Shown: positions 42,970 through 52,263, counted from the first letter of the stretch. The stretch is DNA of 64,000 bases from Pseudomonas laurylsulfativorans (GCF_002906155.1 NZ_MUJK01000001.1:1240001-1304000); one strand, 5' to 3'. A program made the numbers and translations. Notes: generated from the letters alone by a model not told the origin.

Positions 42970-44331
42970 TCAGCGTTGTGTTTCCTGGGCGACAATGGAT
43001 TCGGGTTTCATGTCGCGCTCGGACAAGGGTTGGTCATGCACCCGGTAACCGCCTTTGAGGCCATCGTTGATCAATGACCACATACCTTTGTTGAAGTCGT
43101 AGCTGACGTTCTTCACCGTGTATGGCAGGGTTTTGTCATACAGCTGAACGCCGCTCTGGAACAGCGCCCGGTACAACACGCCGCCCTGGTCCCAGGCGTC
43201 ATACAGGCCGGCACCAAAGGTGTCTTCGTCGAGGTAGTAGGTGCGCTTGCTATAGACGTGGCGTTTGCCCGGTTTCAGCGTGGCTTCCACCACCCACACC
43301 CGGTGCAGTTCCCAACGCTCGCAGGCCGGGTTGGCGTGGTGCGCCATGAACTGCTCATCCTGACCGCAGCCGAAATAGAACTTGTAGGCGTTGTACGGAA
43401 TGTACATTTCCTTGCGGCCCACCAGTTTGTAGTCGAAGCGATCCTGGCTGCCCGAGAACATTTGCAACTCGTCAAACAGGTTCACGCCCCCCTGGTTCGG
43501 CACTGGTGTGTCGTAGGCGAACTCAGGCGCCAACTTGATCCGGCGCATGCCCGGGGTGTAGCTCCATGCGCGGCGCGGCTGGCTTTGCGGATTCAGGAAG
43601 TCGGCGAGGATAATCAGTTGCCCGGCACTGCGGGCCGGGTAGCTGTCCATTGCCCAGGCGCGGTAATACAACTGCGGATCACGATCAGCCTGCTTGACCT
43701 GATAGTACGGCGCCTCCTCCATGGTGGCGGACTCGGCGGTCTTGGTTACCGCCCCTCGGGAGTCCACTACCCAGCTATTGGACGATGACGTGGTGGTGTA
43801 GCCCGACCCCTTGTAGCGCAGTTGCTGGTTCCAGATCACCTCGTTGCCGTTCTGCGGCAACGGAAACGGCAAGCCGCCACGACAGGTCGGGTCCACCGCC
43901 AGGTTGTCCTCGGTAGTGTGGCAAGTACTGGCATTGCGTGCTGAGGCATCGAGGATCTCTTGCGGGTAGGCCGCCGTACGATGGCTCGGGTAGATATCCA
44001 GGTAATAGTCAGGGAATTTGCCGAGCAGCATTTTTTGCCCGCCACTCAACTTGTCGGCGTACTGCTCCATGTTTTTCGAGTTGATGCGCAATATCGGTTT
44101 TTCATCCTTGAACGGGTCGACCCAGAACCCACTGTCGGGCTTGAAACCCGGCGGGATCTGCCGCAGCCCCCCGGTGTAGGGCGGGATGCTGCCATCGGCA
44201 TTGCCTGCGATGATTGCGCCGAACGGGGTCAGGGTCTTGCCGATTTGTGCCACCTGGTCGGCCGGTGCCGCTGCCAGGCTGCAGGTGGCGATGCTCAGCA
44301 ACGCCACCGCCCATGCAAATTGTCCTTTCAT
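42970..44331 (-). CDS. DUF1329 family (LolB-like fold) exported protein, copy 2
   Basis: A 453-aa exported protein with a signal peptide (FAWAVALLSIATCSLAAAP). Nearly every marker of copy 1 (34427-35785) recurs: LRINSKNMEQYADKLSGGQ, YPSHRTAAYP, MFSGSQDRFDYKLVGRKEMY, HRVWVVEATLKPGKRHVYSK and YLDEDTFGAGLYDAWDQ. It presumably carries hydrophobic substrate in the periplasm. GGAG lies 9 nt upstream of ATG 44331. It is the last gene of its operon. Confidence 0.88.
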   Translation of the reverse strand: MKGQFAWAVALLSIATCSLAAAPADQVAQIGKTLTPFGAIIAGNADGSIPPYTGGLRQIPPGFKPDSGFWVDPFKDEKPILRINSKNMEQYADKLSGGQKMLLGKFPDYYLDIYPSHRTAAYPQEILDASARNASTCHTTEDNLAVDPTCRGGLPFPLPQNGNEVIWNQQLRYKGSGYTTTSSSNSWVVDSRGAVTKTAESATMEEAPYYQVKQADRDPQLYYRAWAMDSYPARSAGQLIILADFLNPQSQPRRAWSYTPGMRRIKLAPEFAYDTPVPNQGGVNLFDELQMFSGSQDRFDYKLVGRKEMYIPYNAYKFYFGCGQDEQFMAHHANPACERWELHRVWVVEATLKPGKRHVYSKRTYYLDEDTFGAGLYDAWDQGGVLYRALFQSGVQLYDKTLPYTVKNVSYDFNKGMWSLINDGLKGGYRVHDQPLSERDMKPESIVAQETQR

Positions 44332-44358
44332 GATCAGGTACTCCGCTTCTTGGCGTTT

Positions 44359-46026
44359 TTAGATGGAGGTTTTAAAGGTGAAGTTGAGCCAGCCACGGTC
44401 GGTCCCGCCGACAGCACCGTTACCGCCGACGGTGTCGTCGGGAATGTTCTTCGACTGGGCGTCGGTGTCGGAATAACGCAGGCCGAATTCGTAGCGCTGG
44501 GCGTAGGTCATTTGCACACCGGCAGACCAGGTCAGCGCACCTTCGTTACCACCACCGGCGCTGGCGGCGTTGCCCGACAGGCCATAATTGACGGTCAGTG
44601 GCACGGTCATGTCCCAGGACGGGAAGACCGACAGGTACTGAGGTGTGTAGTTAACGGCGAAGGCTGCGTAATCGCGGGTCGAGCAGCCATCGCTCTTGTC
44701 GCCTGAACCGGGCGTACCCACACGTGGATCGACACAGTTGGGGCTGTTCTTGCCCAGGTACAGTTCTTCGTGCTCGGTCACTTTGCGCAAGTGGCTGTAG
44801 GCGAACTCGCCGATCAGCGTGGCGTTCGGCGCGATGAAGTTGCGCGGCACTCCGTAAACGGCGTTGACCACAAAGTGGTAGGTATCGCCGCGTGGCCCTT
44901 CGTTATCCGTCGGATCGACGCCCACCGCATTCAGGGCTCCGTTCTGGCGATAAGAAATCTCGCTGCCCACCGACACCGTGTCCAGGACCGTCGACAAACT
45001 CAGGCCGACCAGCTTGACGCTGCGTGGGTACACCAGGCGATAGGTACCGGTGGCGGCCGAAACTTCCGGCGCCAGCCAGGGCTGGTAGTCGTCGAACTGG
45101 CGGTAGTAGGCACCAATGGTCGATTGAATCGCCTCGACATCGTACTTGCCCATCACCCCCCAGTTGGCCGAGTCACGACCGTATTTGGATTTCTCCCGGT
45201 CAAAGGAGAAACCTGGCGCCACCGGCAGGCGGTCCGGGCCCTCGAAGAACGGGTCGGCCGCGCCGAAGTAGGTGCCACCGTAGGGAATGCGGGTGTAGTC
45301 CCACTCATAGAAATACTGCGCGGCCAGGGTCAGGTTGTCGGTGGCCTGGACCTTGGCAGAGATTTGCCCCAAAGGCAGAAACACTTCCTTGGTTTCGATA
45401 CCGGGACTGGAGACTGCTTTCGCGCCGTCGAGGGGGGCTTGCGAGTAGGAAATCGCATGGGCGCCGAACAGCAACCCCTCGCCCCAATAGTTGGTGTGGC
45501 GGCCGATCTTGACGTTCACCGTGGAATCGCCCAGGCGCAGGTTTTTCCACAGGAACGCGTCGAGAATCTCCCCTGACGGGCCTTCGACGTAGCGCTTCAC
45601 TTCCGAGCTGTAGTGGTCGTTGAAGTAGCTGGTCTGGAAACCTGGGACGTTACTGCGCACATCGTTGTCGTGGTACGCCTGGTCGTACCAGCCGGCGGCA
45701 CTGAGCCGTGCGCCCCAGTCCTTTTGATAGGAAAAATCGATTTCACTGAGAATGTCGACTCGGTTGTTGACGATGTCATGCTTGTCGAACTTGCCGTCGG
45801 ACTCATCGTAGTTGGGGTTGTTCATGATGCGCCGGTCTTGATTCTCCATGCGCATGCCCAGGTTGTAACGCACGGTGTTATCCCAACGCAGGCTGAAATC
45901 CGGGTTGGACAACTCGATGGGCGCCGCCATTACCGCACCACTGCACCCCAACGCCAACTTGCCCACTGCCAGCAACACCATCGCCCGCCGGGCCCGCAGA
46001 CGCCCCTGTTTTCTCATCTGTTTCAT
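44359..46026 (-). CDS. DUF1302 outer-membrane protein, copy 2
   Basis: A 555-aa outer-membrane barrel with a signal peptide (MVLLAVGKLALGCSGAVMAA) and the same landmarks as copy 1: FSLRWDNTVRYNLGMR, EIDFSYQKDWGARLSAAGW, GRHTNYWGEGLLFGAHAISY. It ends NFTFKTSI, with Ile in place of the terminal Phe. ATG 46026 has AGGTGG upstream and an AAAAACAA motif (46039-46046). It precedes the DUF1329 gene by 27 bp, the same order as in copy 1. No propeller or RND gene accompanies this pair, so it may share those encoded at 30.6-34.3 kb. Confidence 0.88.
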   Translation of the reverse strand: MKQMRKQGRLRARRAMVLLAVGKLALGCSGAVMAAPIELSNPDFSLRWDNTVRYNLGMRMENQDRRIMNNPNYDESDGKFDKHDIVNNRVDILSEIDFSYQKDWGARLSAAGWYDQAYHDNDVRSNVPGFQTSYFNDHYSSEVKRYVEGPSGEILDAFLWKNLRLGDSTVNVKIGRHTNYWGEGLLFGAHAISYSQAPLDGAKAVSSPGIETKEVFLPLGQISAKVQATDNLTLAAQYFYEWDYTRIPYGGTYFGAADPFFEGPDRLPVAPGFSFDREKSKYGRDSANWGVMGKYDVEAIQSTIGAYYRQFDDYQPWLAPEVSAATGTYRLVYPRSVKLVGLSLSTVLDTVSVGSEISYRQNGALNAVGVDPTDNEGPRGDTYHFVVNAVYGVPRNFIAPNATLIGEFAYSHLRKVTEHEELYLGKNSPNCVDPRVGTPGSGDKSDGCSTRDYAAFAVNYTPQYLSVFPSWDMTVPLTVNYGLSGNAASAGGGNEGALTWSAGVQMTYAQRYEFGLRYSDTDAQSKNIPDDTVGGNGAVGGTDRGWLNFTFKTSI

Positions 46027-46090
46027 GCAAACCACCTTTTGTTTTTATTGTCAGTCGTCCCGTCCACGCCCTGACCACAGGGCGTCGCAG

Positions 46091-47596
46091 CTATCGCCCG
46101 ATGGGGTAGATGATGGATTTTTCCTGGGTGAACTCATTGAGCCAGTTCGGTCCAAACTCACGGCCCAGCCCGGAACGCTTGTAGCCACCGATGGGCGCAT
46201 ACGGCAGGCTGCCGCTGCCGCCATTGAGGTAAACGCTACCGGCACGAATGCGCTGGGCCAGGGCGTAGGCCGTCGCGGCATCTGCCGAAGCCACGGCACC
46301 GTTCAGGCCAAATCGCGAATCGTTGGCGATGGCCACGGCCTCGTCGTCGCTGTCGAAACCGATCACCACGCCCACCGGCCCGAAGATTTCCTCCTGGGCA
46401 ATGAGCATGTCGTTGCGCACGTCATCGAACAGGGTGATGTCGCTGAAAAATCCTTGCCGCAGATGCGCCGGTCGCCCACCGCCACAGACCAGCGTGGCCC
46501 CGGCATCACGACCGCTGGCAACGAAGTGCTCGACCTTGGCCCTCTGCGACTCACGAATCAGCGGGCCCATCATCACGCTCGGGTCCGTCGGGTCGCCGAC
46601 CTTCCACTGGCTGGCAATGGCCTTGGCGCACTGCACAAATTGCTCACGCACCGAGTGATGCACCACAAAGCGTGTCAGCAGTGCGCAACCCTGGCCGGCG
46701 TTGACCGAAAGCCCGGCGACAGCGCCCAGGGCGGTGGCCTGAATGTCCGCGTCGGCGCGCACGATCAACGCCGACTTGCCGCCCAGCTCCAGGTGCACGC
46801 GTTTGAGGGTCGCTGCAGCCTGGCTCATGATGCTCACCCCCACCGCTTCGGAGCCGGTGAACGAGACCATGTCCACCCGTGGGTCACTGCTCAACAAGCT
46901 GCCCACCTCAACGCCACCGGTGACGATGTTCAGCACCCCTTTTGGCAAGCCGACTTCTTCGGCGATCTGCCCGAACAGCAAGGCCGAATACGGGGTAAAG
47001 GGTGATGGCTTGAGCACCAGGGTGTTGCCTGCCAGCAAGGCAGGAAACACCTTGGCCAGGTTGAGCAGAAACGGAAAGTTGTAGCCGGTGATCCCGGCGA
47101 CCACGCCAATGGCTTCGCGCTCCACCGTGCCACTGCCGAGAATCATCGGCCCCGTCGGGTTGAACGGATTGGGATTGGCCTGCACCGGAATCTGCACGCT
47201 ATCGCTGTGCACCGATTGCTCGATGGCCGTCAGCACATGGCCCAACGGCATGTCCACCTGCATGGCATACGTCACGCCTTGCGAGCAGCCGACTTCAGCG
47301 ATGATCAGCGCTGCAATCTGTTCACGCTTGGCCACCAGCGCGGCGTGCATGCGTCGCATGTAACCGGCACGCTCGGCCATGCTCAAGCGGGGCCATGGGC
47401 CGTTATCAAAAGCGTTGCGCGCGGCGGCAATGGCCGCCTCGGCGCTGTGCAAATCACCGGTCGGCGCATGCCCGATCACCGCTTCAGTGGCCGGGTTGAG
47501 CACGGCTTCGCGCGGACCGTCGGCGCCCACCCACGCACCGTCGATGTACAGCTTGTCCAGTTGAGTAAAGGGGACACTCACAGTGCTCTGGTTCAT
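46091..47596 (-). CDS. Aldehyde dehydrogenase (NAD(P)-dependent)
   Basis: A 501-aa aldehyde dehydrogenase with LELGGK (E270), the catalytic cysteine C304 in GQGCALL, FTGSEAVG near 246 and GYNFPFLLNLAKVFPALLAGN near 171. It oxidises an aldehyde to a carboxylic acid, here probably the aldehyde made by the GMC oxidoreductase encoded upstream. Its start ATG 47596 overlaps the stop of that gene (ATGA). The earlier frame from 47692 lies within the GMC gene. Confidence 0.92.
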   Translation of the reverse strand: MNQSTVSVPFTQLDKLYIDGAWVGADGPREAVLNPATEAVIGHAPTGDLHSAEAAIAAARNAFDNGPWPRLSMAERAGYMRRMHAALVAKREQIAALIIAEVGCSQGVTYAMQVDMPLGHVLTAIEQSVHSDSVQIPVQANPNPFNPTGPMILGSGTVEREAIGVVAGITGYNFPFLLNLAKVFPALLAGNTLVLKPSPFTPYSALLFGQIAEEVGLPKGVLNIVTGGVEVGSLLSSDPRVDMVSFTGSEAVGVSIMSQAAATLKRVHLELGGKSALIVRADADIQATALGAVAGLSVNAGQGCALLTRFVVHHSVREQFVQCAKAIASQWKVGDPTDPSVMMGPLIRESQRAKVEHFVASGRDAGATLVCGGGRPAHLRQGFFSDITLFDDVRNDMLIAQEEIFGPVGVVIGFDSDDEAVAIANDSRFGLNGAVASADAATAYALAQRIRAGSVYLNGGSGSLPYAPIGGYKRSGLGREFGPNWLNEFTQEKSIIYPIGR

Positions 47597-49212
47597 CGTG
47601 TTGTGATTCCTGAGGTTTTGCCGGTAATGAGTTCTGCTGCGCGCATGGCGATGGCCATGGCCGGGGCATTGGTGTTGCCGGAGACCAGGCAAGGCATCAC
47701 CGAGGTGTCGATCACGCGCAGCCCCTCGACACCCCGCACGCGCAGTTGCGGGTCGAGCACGGAAGCGCTATCGCTGCCCATGCGGCAGGTGCCGGAGACG
47801 TGGAAAGCGGTTTGGCCGAAGCGGCGGAAAGCGGCAAGAATCTGCTCGTCGCTTTCCACCCGCGGGCCGGGTGTCAACTCACCAACGATGAAGGGTTTGA
47901 GTACCGGCTGTTCGGCCAGGCGACGGAACCAGCGGAACAAGGCAATGGCCGAGGAGCGATCGATGTCGGCGCTCAGGTAATTGGCGTTGATCTGCGGCGG
48001 CACGGACGCATCCGTCGATTGGATACGCACCTCGCCTTGGCTCTGTGGGCGCAGGAAGTAACCGCCAATGGTCAGGCCTGGCTGCTTGTCGATTTCGACC
48101 TTGTTGCCGTCGCCATCCATGGAATAGAGGCTGACGCCAATTTGCGCATCCGGCAGGTCCAGCTCCGGACGGGTCTTGATAAAGCCGCCGGCCTCGTGGG
48201 CAGCATGGGTCATCGGCCCTTTCTTGCGCAGGAAGTACTGCGCCACCGCGCCCAGCAAACCGACGCCATGGAAACAATGGTTGAAGCTGCCACTGGTAAC
48301 CCGGTACTGCATGGCCATGTACACGTGTTCACGCAGATTGCGCCCCACATCAGGTGCGTCCTGCAGCACCTCGATGCCCAGTGAATTCAATAGCTCGGCC
48401 GGACCGATGCCGGACAATTGCAACAGCTTGGGTGATTCGATGGCACCGGCACACAGCAACACCTCACGGCGCACCTCGAAACGGCTTTTGCCCTGGCTGT
48501 TGCTGACCTGTACGGCGCTGGCGCGGCGCTTGTCGAACTCAATGCGCTGCACGTCCGTGCCGGTCATTACCGTCAAGTTGGGACGGTTACGCACCGGCTC
48601 GAGAAAGGCTTTCGCCGCACTGAATCGTTGCCCTTTCCAGGTGGTTTGCGGCTGATAACCAAAGCCGCCGTGCAGGACCGAGTCGACATGGTTGGTGTCG
48701 TCTGTCCGCGCCACCCCAAGCTCGCCAGCGGCGCTGATGACTGCATCGCACAGGGCATGTTTTGTCGGGTGTATGGAGACCTTGAGCGGACCACCGACAC
48801 CCCGCCATTTGGCCTTGCCCAGTTGGTGGTCTTCCAGGGCCACGAACTGTCGCCCCATGTCGGCCCAGCCCCATCCCGTGCAGCCCTGTGCTTCCCAGCT
48901 ATCGTAATCGGCTGGCGTCCCCCGCACGTAGACCATGCCATTTACTGAACTAGAGCCACCAATGGTTTTGCCCTTGAGCCACTGCTCGTCGGCCATTCCT
49001 TCGCCACGCGCGGCCTGGTAGCTCCAGACGTGGGGATTGCCGGGGTTGAGCAGTTTGCCGATGCCCCTCGGCATGGCGATCAATGGGCTGGTGTGGTCCG
49101 GCCCACTTTCGATCAGCAGTACCGACATGCTCGAGTTGGCGGACAATCGATTGGCCAACACACAGCCAGAGGAGCCCGCACCAATGATGATGTAGTCGTA
49201 GGTTTTGCTCAT
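47593..49212 (-). CDS. GMC-family oxidoreductase (FAD, choline-dehydrogenase-like)
   Basis: A 539-aa flavoprotein with the FAD motif IIGAGSSGCVLANRLS near residue 9, the GMC signatures GGSSSVNGMVYVRG and GAIESPKLLQLSGIG, and a C-terminal catalytic region with HVSGTCRMGSDS and NTNAPAMAIAMRAA. It oxidises an alcohol to an aldehyde or ketone, and the product would pass to the ALDH. The order P450, ferredoxin, GMC, ALDH suggests stepwise oxidation of a methyl or hydroxymethyl group. AACAATAA (49212-49219) and AAGAAGAA (49218-49225) overlap the start region, where no clear ribosome-binding site is seen. Confidence 0.92.
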   Translation of the reverse strand: MSKTYDYIIIGAGSSGCVLANRLSANSSMSVLLIESGPDHTSPLIAMPRGIGKLLNPGNPHVWSYQAARGEGMADEQWLKGKTIGGSSSVNGMVYVRGTPADYDSWEAQGCTGWGWADMGRQFVALEDHQLGKAKWRGVGGPLKVSIHPTKHALCDAVISAAGELGVARTDDTNHVDSVLHGGFGYQPQTTWKGQRFSAAKAFLEPVRNRPNLTVMTGTDVQRIEFDKRRASAVQVSNSQGKSRFEVRREVLLCAGAIESPKLLQLSGIGPAELLNSLGIEVLQDAPDVGRNLREHVYMAMQYRVTSGSFNHCFHGVGLLGAVAQYFLRKKGPMTHAAHEAGGFIKTRPELDLPDAQIGVSLYSMDGDGNKVEIDKQPGLTIGGYFLRPQSQGEVRIQSTDASVPPQINANYLSADIDRSSAIALFRWFRRLAEQPVLKPFIVGELTPGPRVESDEQILAAFRRFGQTAFHVSGTCRMGSDSASVLDPQLRVRGVEGLRVIDTSVMPCLVSGNTNAPAMAIAMRAAELITGKTSGITTR

Positions 49213-49261
49213 TATTGTTCTTCTTTTTTGCTGGTTGCTGTTAGCCTGCGACCGTCAGCGG

Positions 49262-49492
49262 TCAGTCAGCCTCGGGTGGCACTTGCCGGGTTTCGGCCGG
49301 TACATCGCGCACTTCGATCACACGCTCGGGGCAGGCCCGGGCGCCCCGCTGGGCCAGCCCCTCCTGCCCCTCGGGAACGTTAAAGCCGCTGCTGGCGATG
49401 TAGCCGTTGTCATCCAGCGGATAGAGTGTTGGCGCGACGTTGTGGCAACGGGCGTGGCCGACGCAGCCGGGTTGATCGATCACTACCTTCAT
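49262..49492 (-). CDS. [3Fe-4S]-type ferredoxin of the P450 operon
   Basis: A 76-aa ferredoxin of the P450-associated kind, with C10-x2-His13-x2-C16 (CVGHARC) and a remote C54-Pro (ACPERVI). His13 stands where a fourth Cys ligand would be. It should pass electrons to the P450 encoded just upstream, whose stop overlaps its start by four bases (ATGA). No reductase is in the operon, so the reductase at 18028-19263 is the likely source. Confidence 0.92.
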   Translation of the reverse strand: MKVVIDQPGCVGHARCHNVAPTLYPLDDNGYIASSGFNVPEGQEGLAQRGARACPERVIEVRDVPAETRQVPPEAD

Positions 49493-50769
49493 GCGCTGGC
49501 CGCCTGTTTGGAACGAGCGTTTGCGGTATTCCCCGGCAGGTCCCACTGCAAATGCAGTTCTTCCATGCCGAACACGCCGAATGCATTGAACCTGGGCGTG
49601 CTGTTGTCGGCGATGCGAAACGGTGGCAAGCGTTGCAGCCACAACTCCATGGCGATTCGCAACTCCCGACGCGCCAGGTGCGAACCCACGCAGCGGTGCA
49701 CACCGTAGGAAAAAGCCATGTGCGGCGATGCACCGGCACTGCGCTGGAAGTCGACCTTGTCAGCCTCGTCAAACACTTCAGGATCCAGGTTGGCCAGCTC
49801 GGTGCTGATCAACACCATGTCGCCCTTCTTCATCGTGGCTTCGCCGACTTGCACATCGCAGGTGACCGTGCGGCGCATGTTGACGATGGAGTACGAACGC
49901 AGCAGTTCTTCCACCGCATAGCCAATCAGTTCAGGGTTGGCGCGCAGTTGTGCCTGTTGCTCGGGATGGCGCGCCAGATGGCGAAAGAACAGGCCCAGGC
50001 AGGAGGTCACCGTGTCCAGGCCGGCGATGAAGATCAGGAAGTTGATGCCGAGCATTTCATCGTCGGTCAGCAGCCGGCCATCGATCTGGCTGGCCAGCAG
50101 ATAGCTGGTGAAATCGTCGCCAGGGTTGGCGCGACGCTCGGCTATATGGTTGCGGATCCAGGTGGTAATGGCTCGCGCGTTGTCGGTGACTGTTTGCATG
50201 TCGAAGCTTTTGATCAGCGTCTGCGTCCAGTGCTGGAACAGCGGCCGGTCTTCCAGTGGCCAGCCCATGAGCGTAAGGAAGATCAGGGTTGGAAAGGGTT
50301 TGGCGAACGCTTCGTTGAAATCGCAGCGGCCCTGGGCAATCACCTCGTCGATCAGTTGATTGGCCAGCAGCCGAATGTCCTGCTCCAGCGCCTCGACCTT
50401 CTTGGGTGTGAACAACGGGTTGAGCAAGGCGCGGTACTTGGCATGTTCCGGTGGATCGATTTCCAGCGGCGCCAGACGCCAGCTTTCACCGAGCAACATC
50501 GAATAAGGCGTAAGGCCGACACTGCTGAAGGTTTGCGGGTCTTGCAGTATGCGCCGCAGGTCTTCCGCCCGGCGCGGCACCCAGGTACCGGGCAGAAAGC
50601 CCAGGCGTGGAATCCAGAAAATCGGTGGGGTCGTCTGGTGCAGCGCCGCTGCCCACTGATAGGCATTTTCACCTTGGGCGGTGAGCTCTGCCCACAGATC
50701 GAAATCACGGATCAAATGGGGTGGGACATGCGCGGGAAATGGCTCGGGCGTCTCAGGAGCAGGGTTCAT
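49489..50769 (-). CDS. Cytochrome P450 (second of two)
   Basis: A 426-aa class I P450. The I-helix reads FIAGLDTVTS (AGLDT at 249-253), ExxR is E288-R291, and the heme loop MAFSYGVHRCVG gives ligand C360. It is only distantly similar to the P450 at 23989-25266, so the two probably hydroxylate different positions or substrates. It leads the operon P450, ferredoxin, GMC, ALDH, DUF1302, DUF1329. Another name from the literature (DitQ or DitU) could apply, but the sequence alone does not let me choose. AACAATAA (50769-50776) overlaps the start, with GGAG just upstream. Confidence 0.92.
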   Translation of the reverse strand: MNPAPETPEPFPAHVPPHLIRDFDLWAELTAQGENAYQWAAALHQTTPPIFWIPRLGFLPGTWVPRRAEDLRRILQDPQTFSSVGLTPYSMLLGESWRLAPLEIDPPEHAKYRALLNPLFTPKKVEALEQDIRLLANQLIDEVIAQGRCDFNEAFAKPFPTLIFLTLMGWPLEDRPLFQHWTQTLIKSFDMQTVTDNARAITTWIRNHIAERRANPGDDFTSYLLASQIDGRLLTDDEMLGINFLIFIAGLDTVTSCLGLFFRHLARHPEQQAQLRANPELIGYAVEELLRSYSIVNMRRTVTCDVQVGEATMKKGDMVLISTELANLDPEVFDEADKVDFQRSAGASPHMAFSYGVHRCVGSHLARRELRIAMELWLQRLPPFRIADNSTPRFNAFGVFGMEELHLQWDLPGNTANARSKQAASA

Positions 50770-50874
50770 TATTGTTCTCCAGGGTCTCTATCGGACTGGA
50801 GAAACGGTACTGCCGGTGGGTGGTCGCCACAACGGACAGAACCGCGAATTTGTTCGGCAAACCGGCATTTCATT

Positions 50875-50896
50875 AACACTTTCGTTAAAAATGTTC
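50875..50896. promoter_or_regulatory. Recurrent 22-bp element (AACAC-N12-TGTTC), P450-2/TetR promoter
   Basis: AACAC and TGTTC with 12-bp spacing lie between the divergent P450 and TetR genes, 106 bp upstream of the P450 start and 116 bp upstream of the TetR start. Confidence 0.65.
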
Positions 50897-51011
50897 TAAA
50901 ACATATCTTGCTGGTATAAAACAACGCAGGCCACGGTTTACCCATCACCGTCAGGCGAGACCCGCGCCAGACGCCAAGACTCCAATAAAAAAAGCTCTGC
51001 AGAGGTAAAGG

Positions 51012-51635
51012 ATGTCTCACTTAGCTCGTGTGCAAATGTTCGACAAAAATATCTCCAATCAACGCCATGCCCTGCGCTCCCAGCGCACGCGTGAACTGCT
51101 GCTCGACCACATGTATCGCCTGGCCCTGGAAAAGGGCTACGAGGGCATTACCGTCCAGCAATTGCTCGACAGCACGGGCGTGGCGCGGTCGACCTTCTAC
51201 GCGCACTTTCGCGACAAGGAAGACCTGATCGTCGCCGGATACGAAGCCATAGGCATGCCCGCGACGAAGGTCACCGAGGTCGATGGCGACCGCCGCGTTG
51301 TGCTGGAAGTGTCGACCTGGCTGTTCAGCGCGACCGAACGACATGCCGCGTTGACGACGGCGTTTTTCAGCGGGCCGGGACAGAACGTGATTCTCGCCCA
51401 CCTGGAAAACATTCTGATCATTCAGGTGCGAGAGCATTACCGAAAGCAAGGCCTGTATCAGGTCGAACACATGCGTGGCGAAGCCGCCGTGCGCTGTTTT
51501 GTCGGAGCACTGACGGGACTGTGGCTGTGGTGGGTGCGCCATGACTACCCGAACTCGGCGCAGGAAATGACCGCAACCTTTGACAGCCTGATGAACAACG
51601 GGACCTGGCCGCCAGCCTGCAATACTCGTGAGTAG
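51012..51635 (+). CDS. TetR/AcrR-family regulator
   Basis: A 207-aa TetR-type regulator with helix-turn-helix VQQLLDSTGVARSTFYAHFR near residues 48-67 and a C-terminal TetR_C-like domain. It is divergent from the P450-2 operon and shares its intergenic copy of the 22-bp element, so it is an alternative candidate to DitK as the protein binding that element. AGAGG precedes ATG 51012, and an AATAAAAA motif (50984-50991) lies in the leader. Confidence 0.85.
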   Translation: MSHLARVQMFDKNISNQRHALRSQRTRELLLDHMYRLALEKGYEGITVQQLLDSTGVARSTFYAHFRDKEDLIVAGYEAIGMPATKVTEVDGDRRVVLEVSTWLFSATERHAALTTAFFSGPGQNVILAHLENILIIQVREHYRKQGLYQVEHMRGEAAVRCFVGALTGLWLWWVRHDYPNSAQEMTATFDSLMNNGTWPPACNTRE

Positions 51636-51813
51636 CGAAGCCAGGCTGCGCGAGCCATGATCGGAAACTGTCGGAACGCTCAACGGTGATCCGGCAGTTC
51701 AAGAAACAACCGCTAGAACAGCATCGCCCTCCCGTCAGCATCTCCCCCAAAAAGCGCTCGATGCGCTATACCAAAATCCCCCCGTACTACATTTGTTAAG
51801 CAGGAGGTTGATC

Positions 51814-52263
51814 ATGAACATGAGAAACCGGTCGGCGGCGCTGATGGTCACTGTGATGATGTTTGGCTGTACGCATTCATCAAGCCAGACAGTGACCATT
51901 CCTCTGCTGGCTACGCCCCGCAACACCGGCGAGATTGCCAATGTGACGTTGGCCAGCCAAGGCCAGGAGACCGCCTTTACCTTCATCATCAGTGGGGTTC
52001 CAAGCGGTACCCTCAGTCCCTTGAACCTCTATTCCTCTATCCGTAAAGGCAGCTGCAAACAGCCAGGGCCCGTGGCCTACACGATGAATGACCGGATCAA
52101 CACCAGCCGCATTTCAGACACCGGTGGCTGGACCTATTCACGCAGCGCGCCTGTCGCCATGTCGGAACTGTTTTCCACAGACTACTCCGTGGTCGTGACG
52201 ACGACTCCAGCCGATGGCTACGTCGATATTTTCTGCGGAGATATCAAGCAACCAGCGAATTGA
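51814..52263 (+). CDS. Putative lipoprotein of unknown function
   Basis: A 149-aa protein. The N-terminus has a hydrophobic stretch ending in MMFGC (Cys19), a plausible lipobox, so it is likely lipid-anchored. The mature part is beta-rich (TIPLLATPRNTGEIANVTL, FTFIISGVPSG, LYSSIRKGSC) and has two further Cys that could form a disulfide. I do not recognise a family. ATG 51814 has AGGAGG upstream, a strong site. It lies between TetR and LysR genes and shows no link to the catabolic genes. Confidence 0.7.
   Translation: MNMRNRSAALMVTVMMFGCTHSSSQTVTIPLLATPRNTGEIANVTLASQGQETAFTFIISGVPSGTLSPLNLYSSIRKGSCKQPGPVAYTMNDRINTSRISDTGGWTYSRSAPVAMSELFSTDYSVVVTTTPADGYVDIFCGDIKQPAN

Noticed and set aside
49493..49642. 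Longer frame for the 76-aa ferredoxin
   Set aside because: The added part lies in the P450 3' end in another frame; ATG 49492 overlaps the P450 stop and gives the family's usual length.
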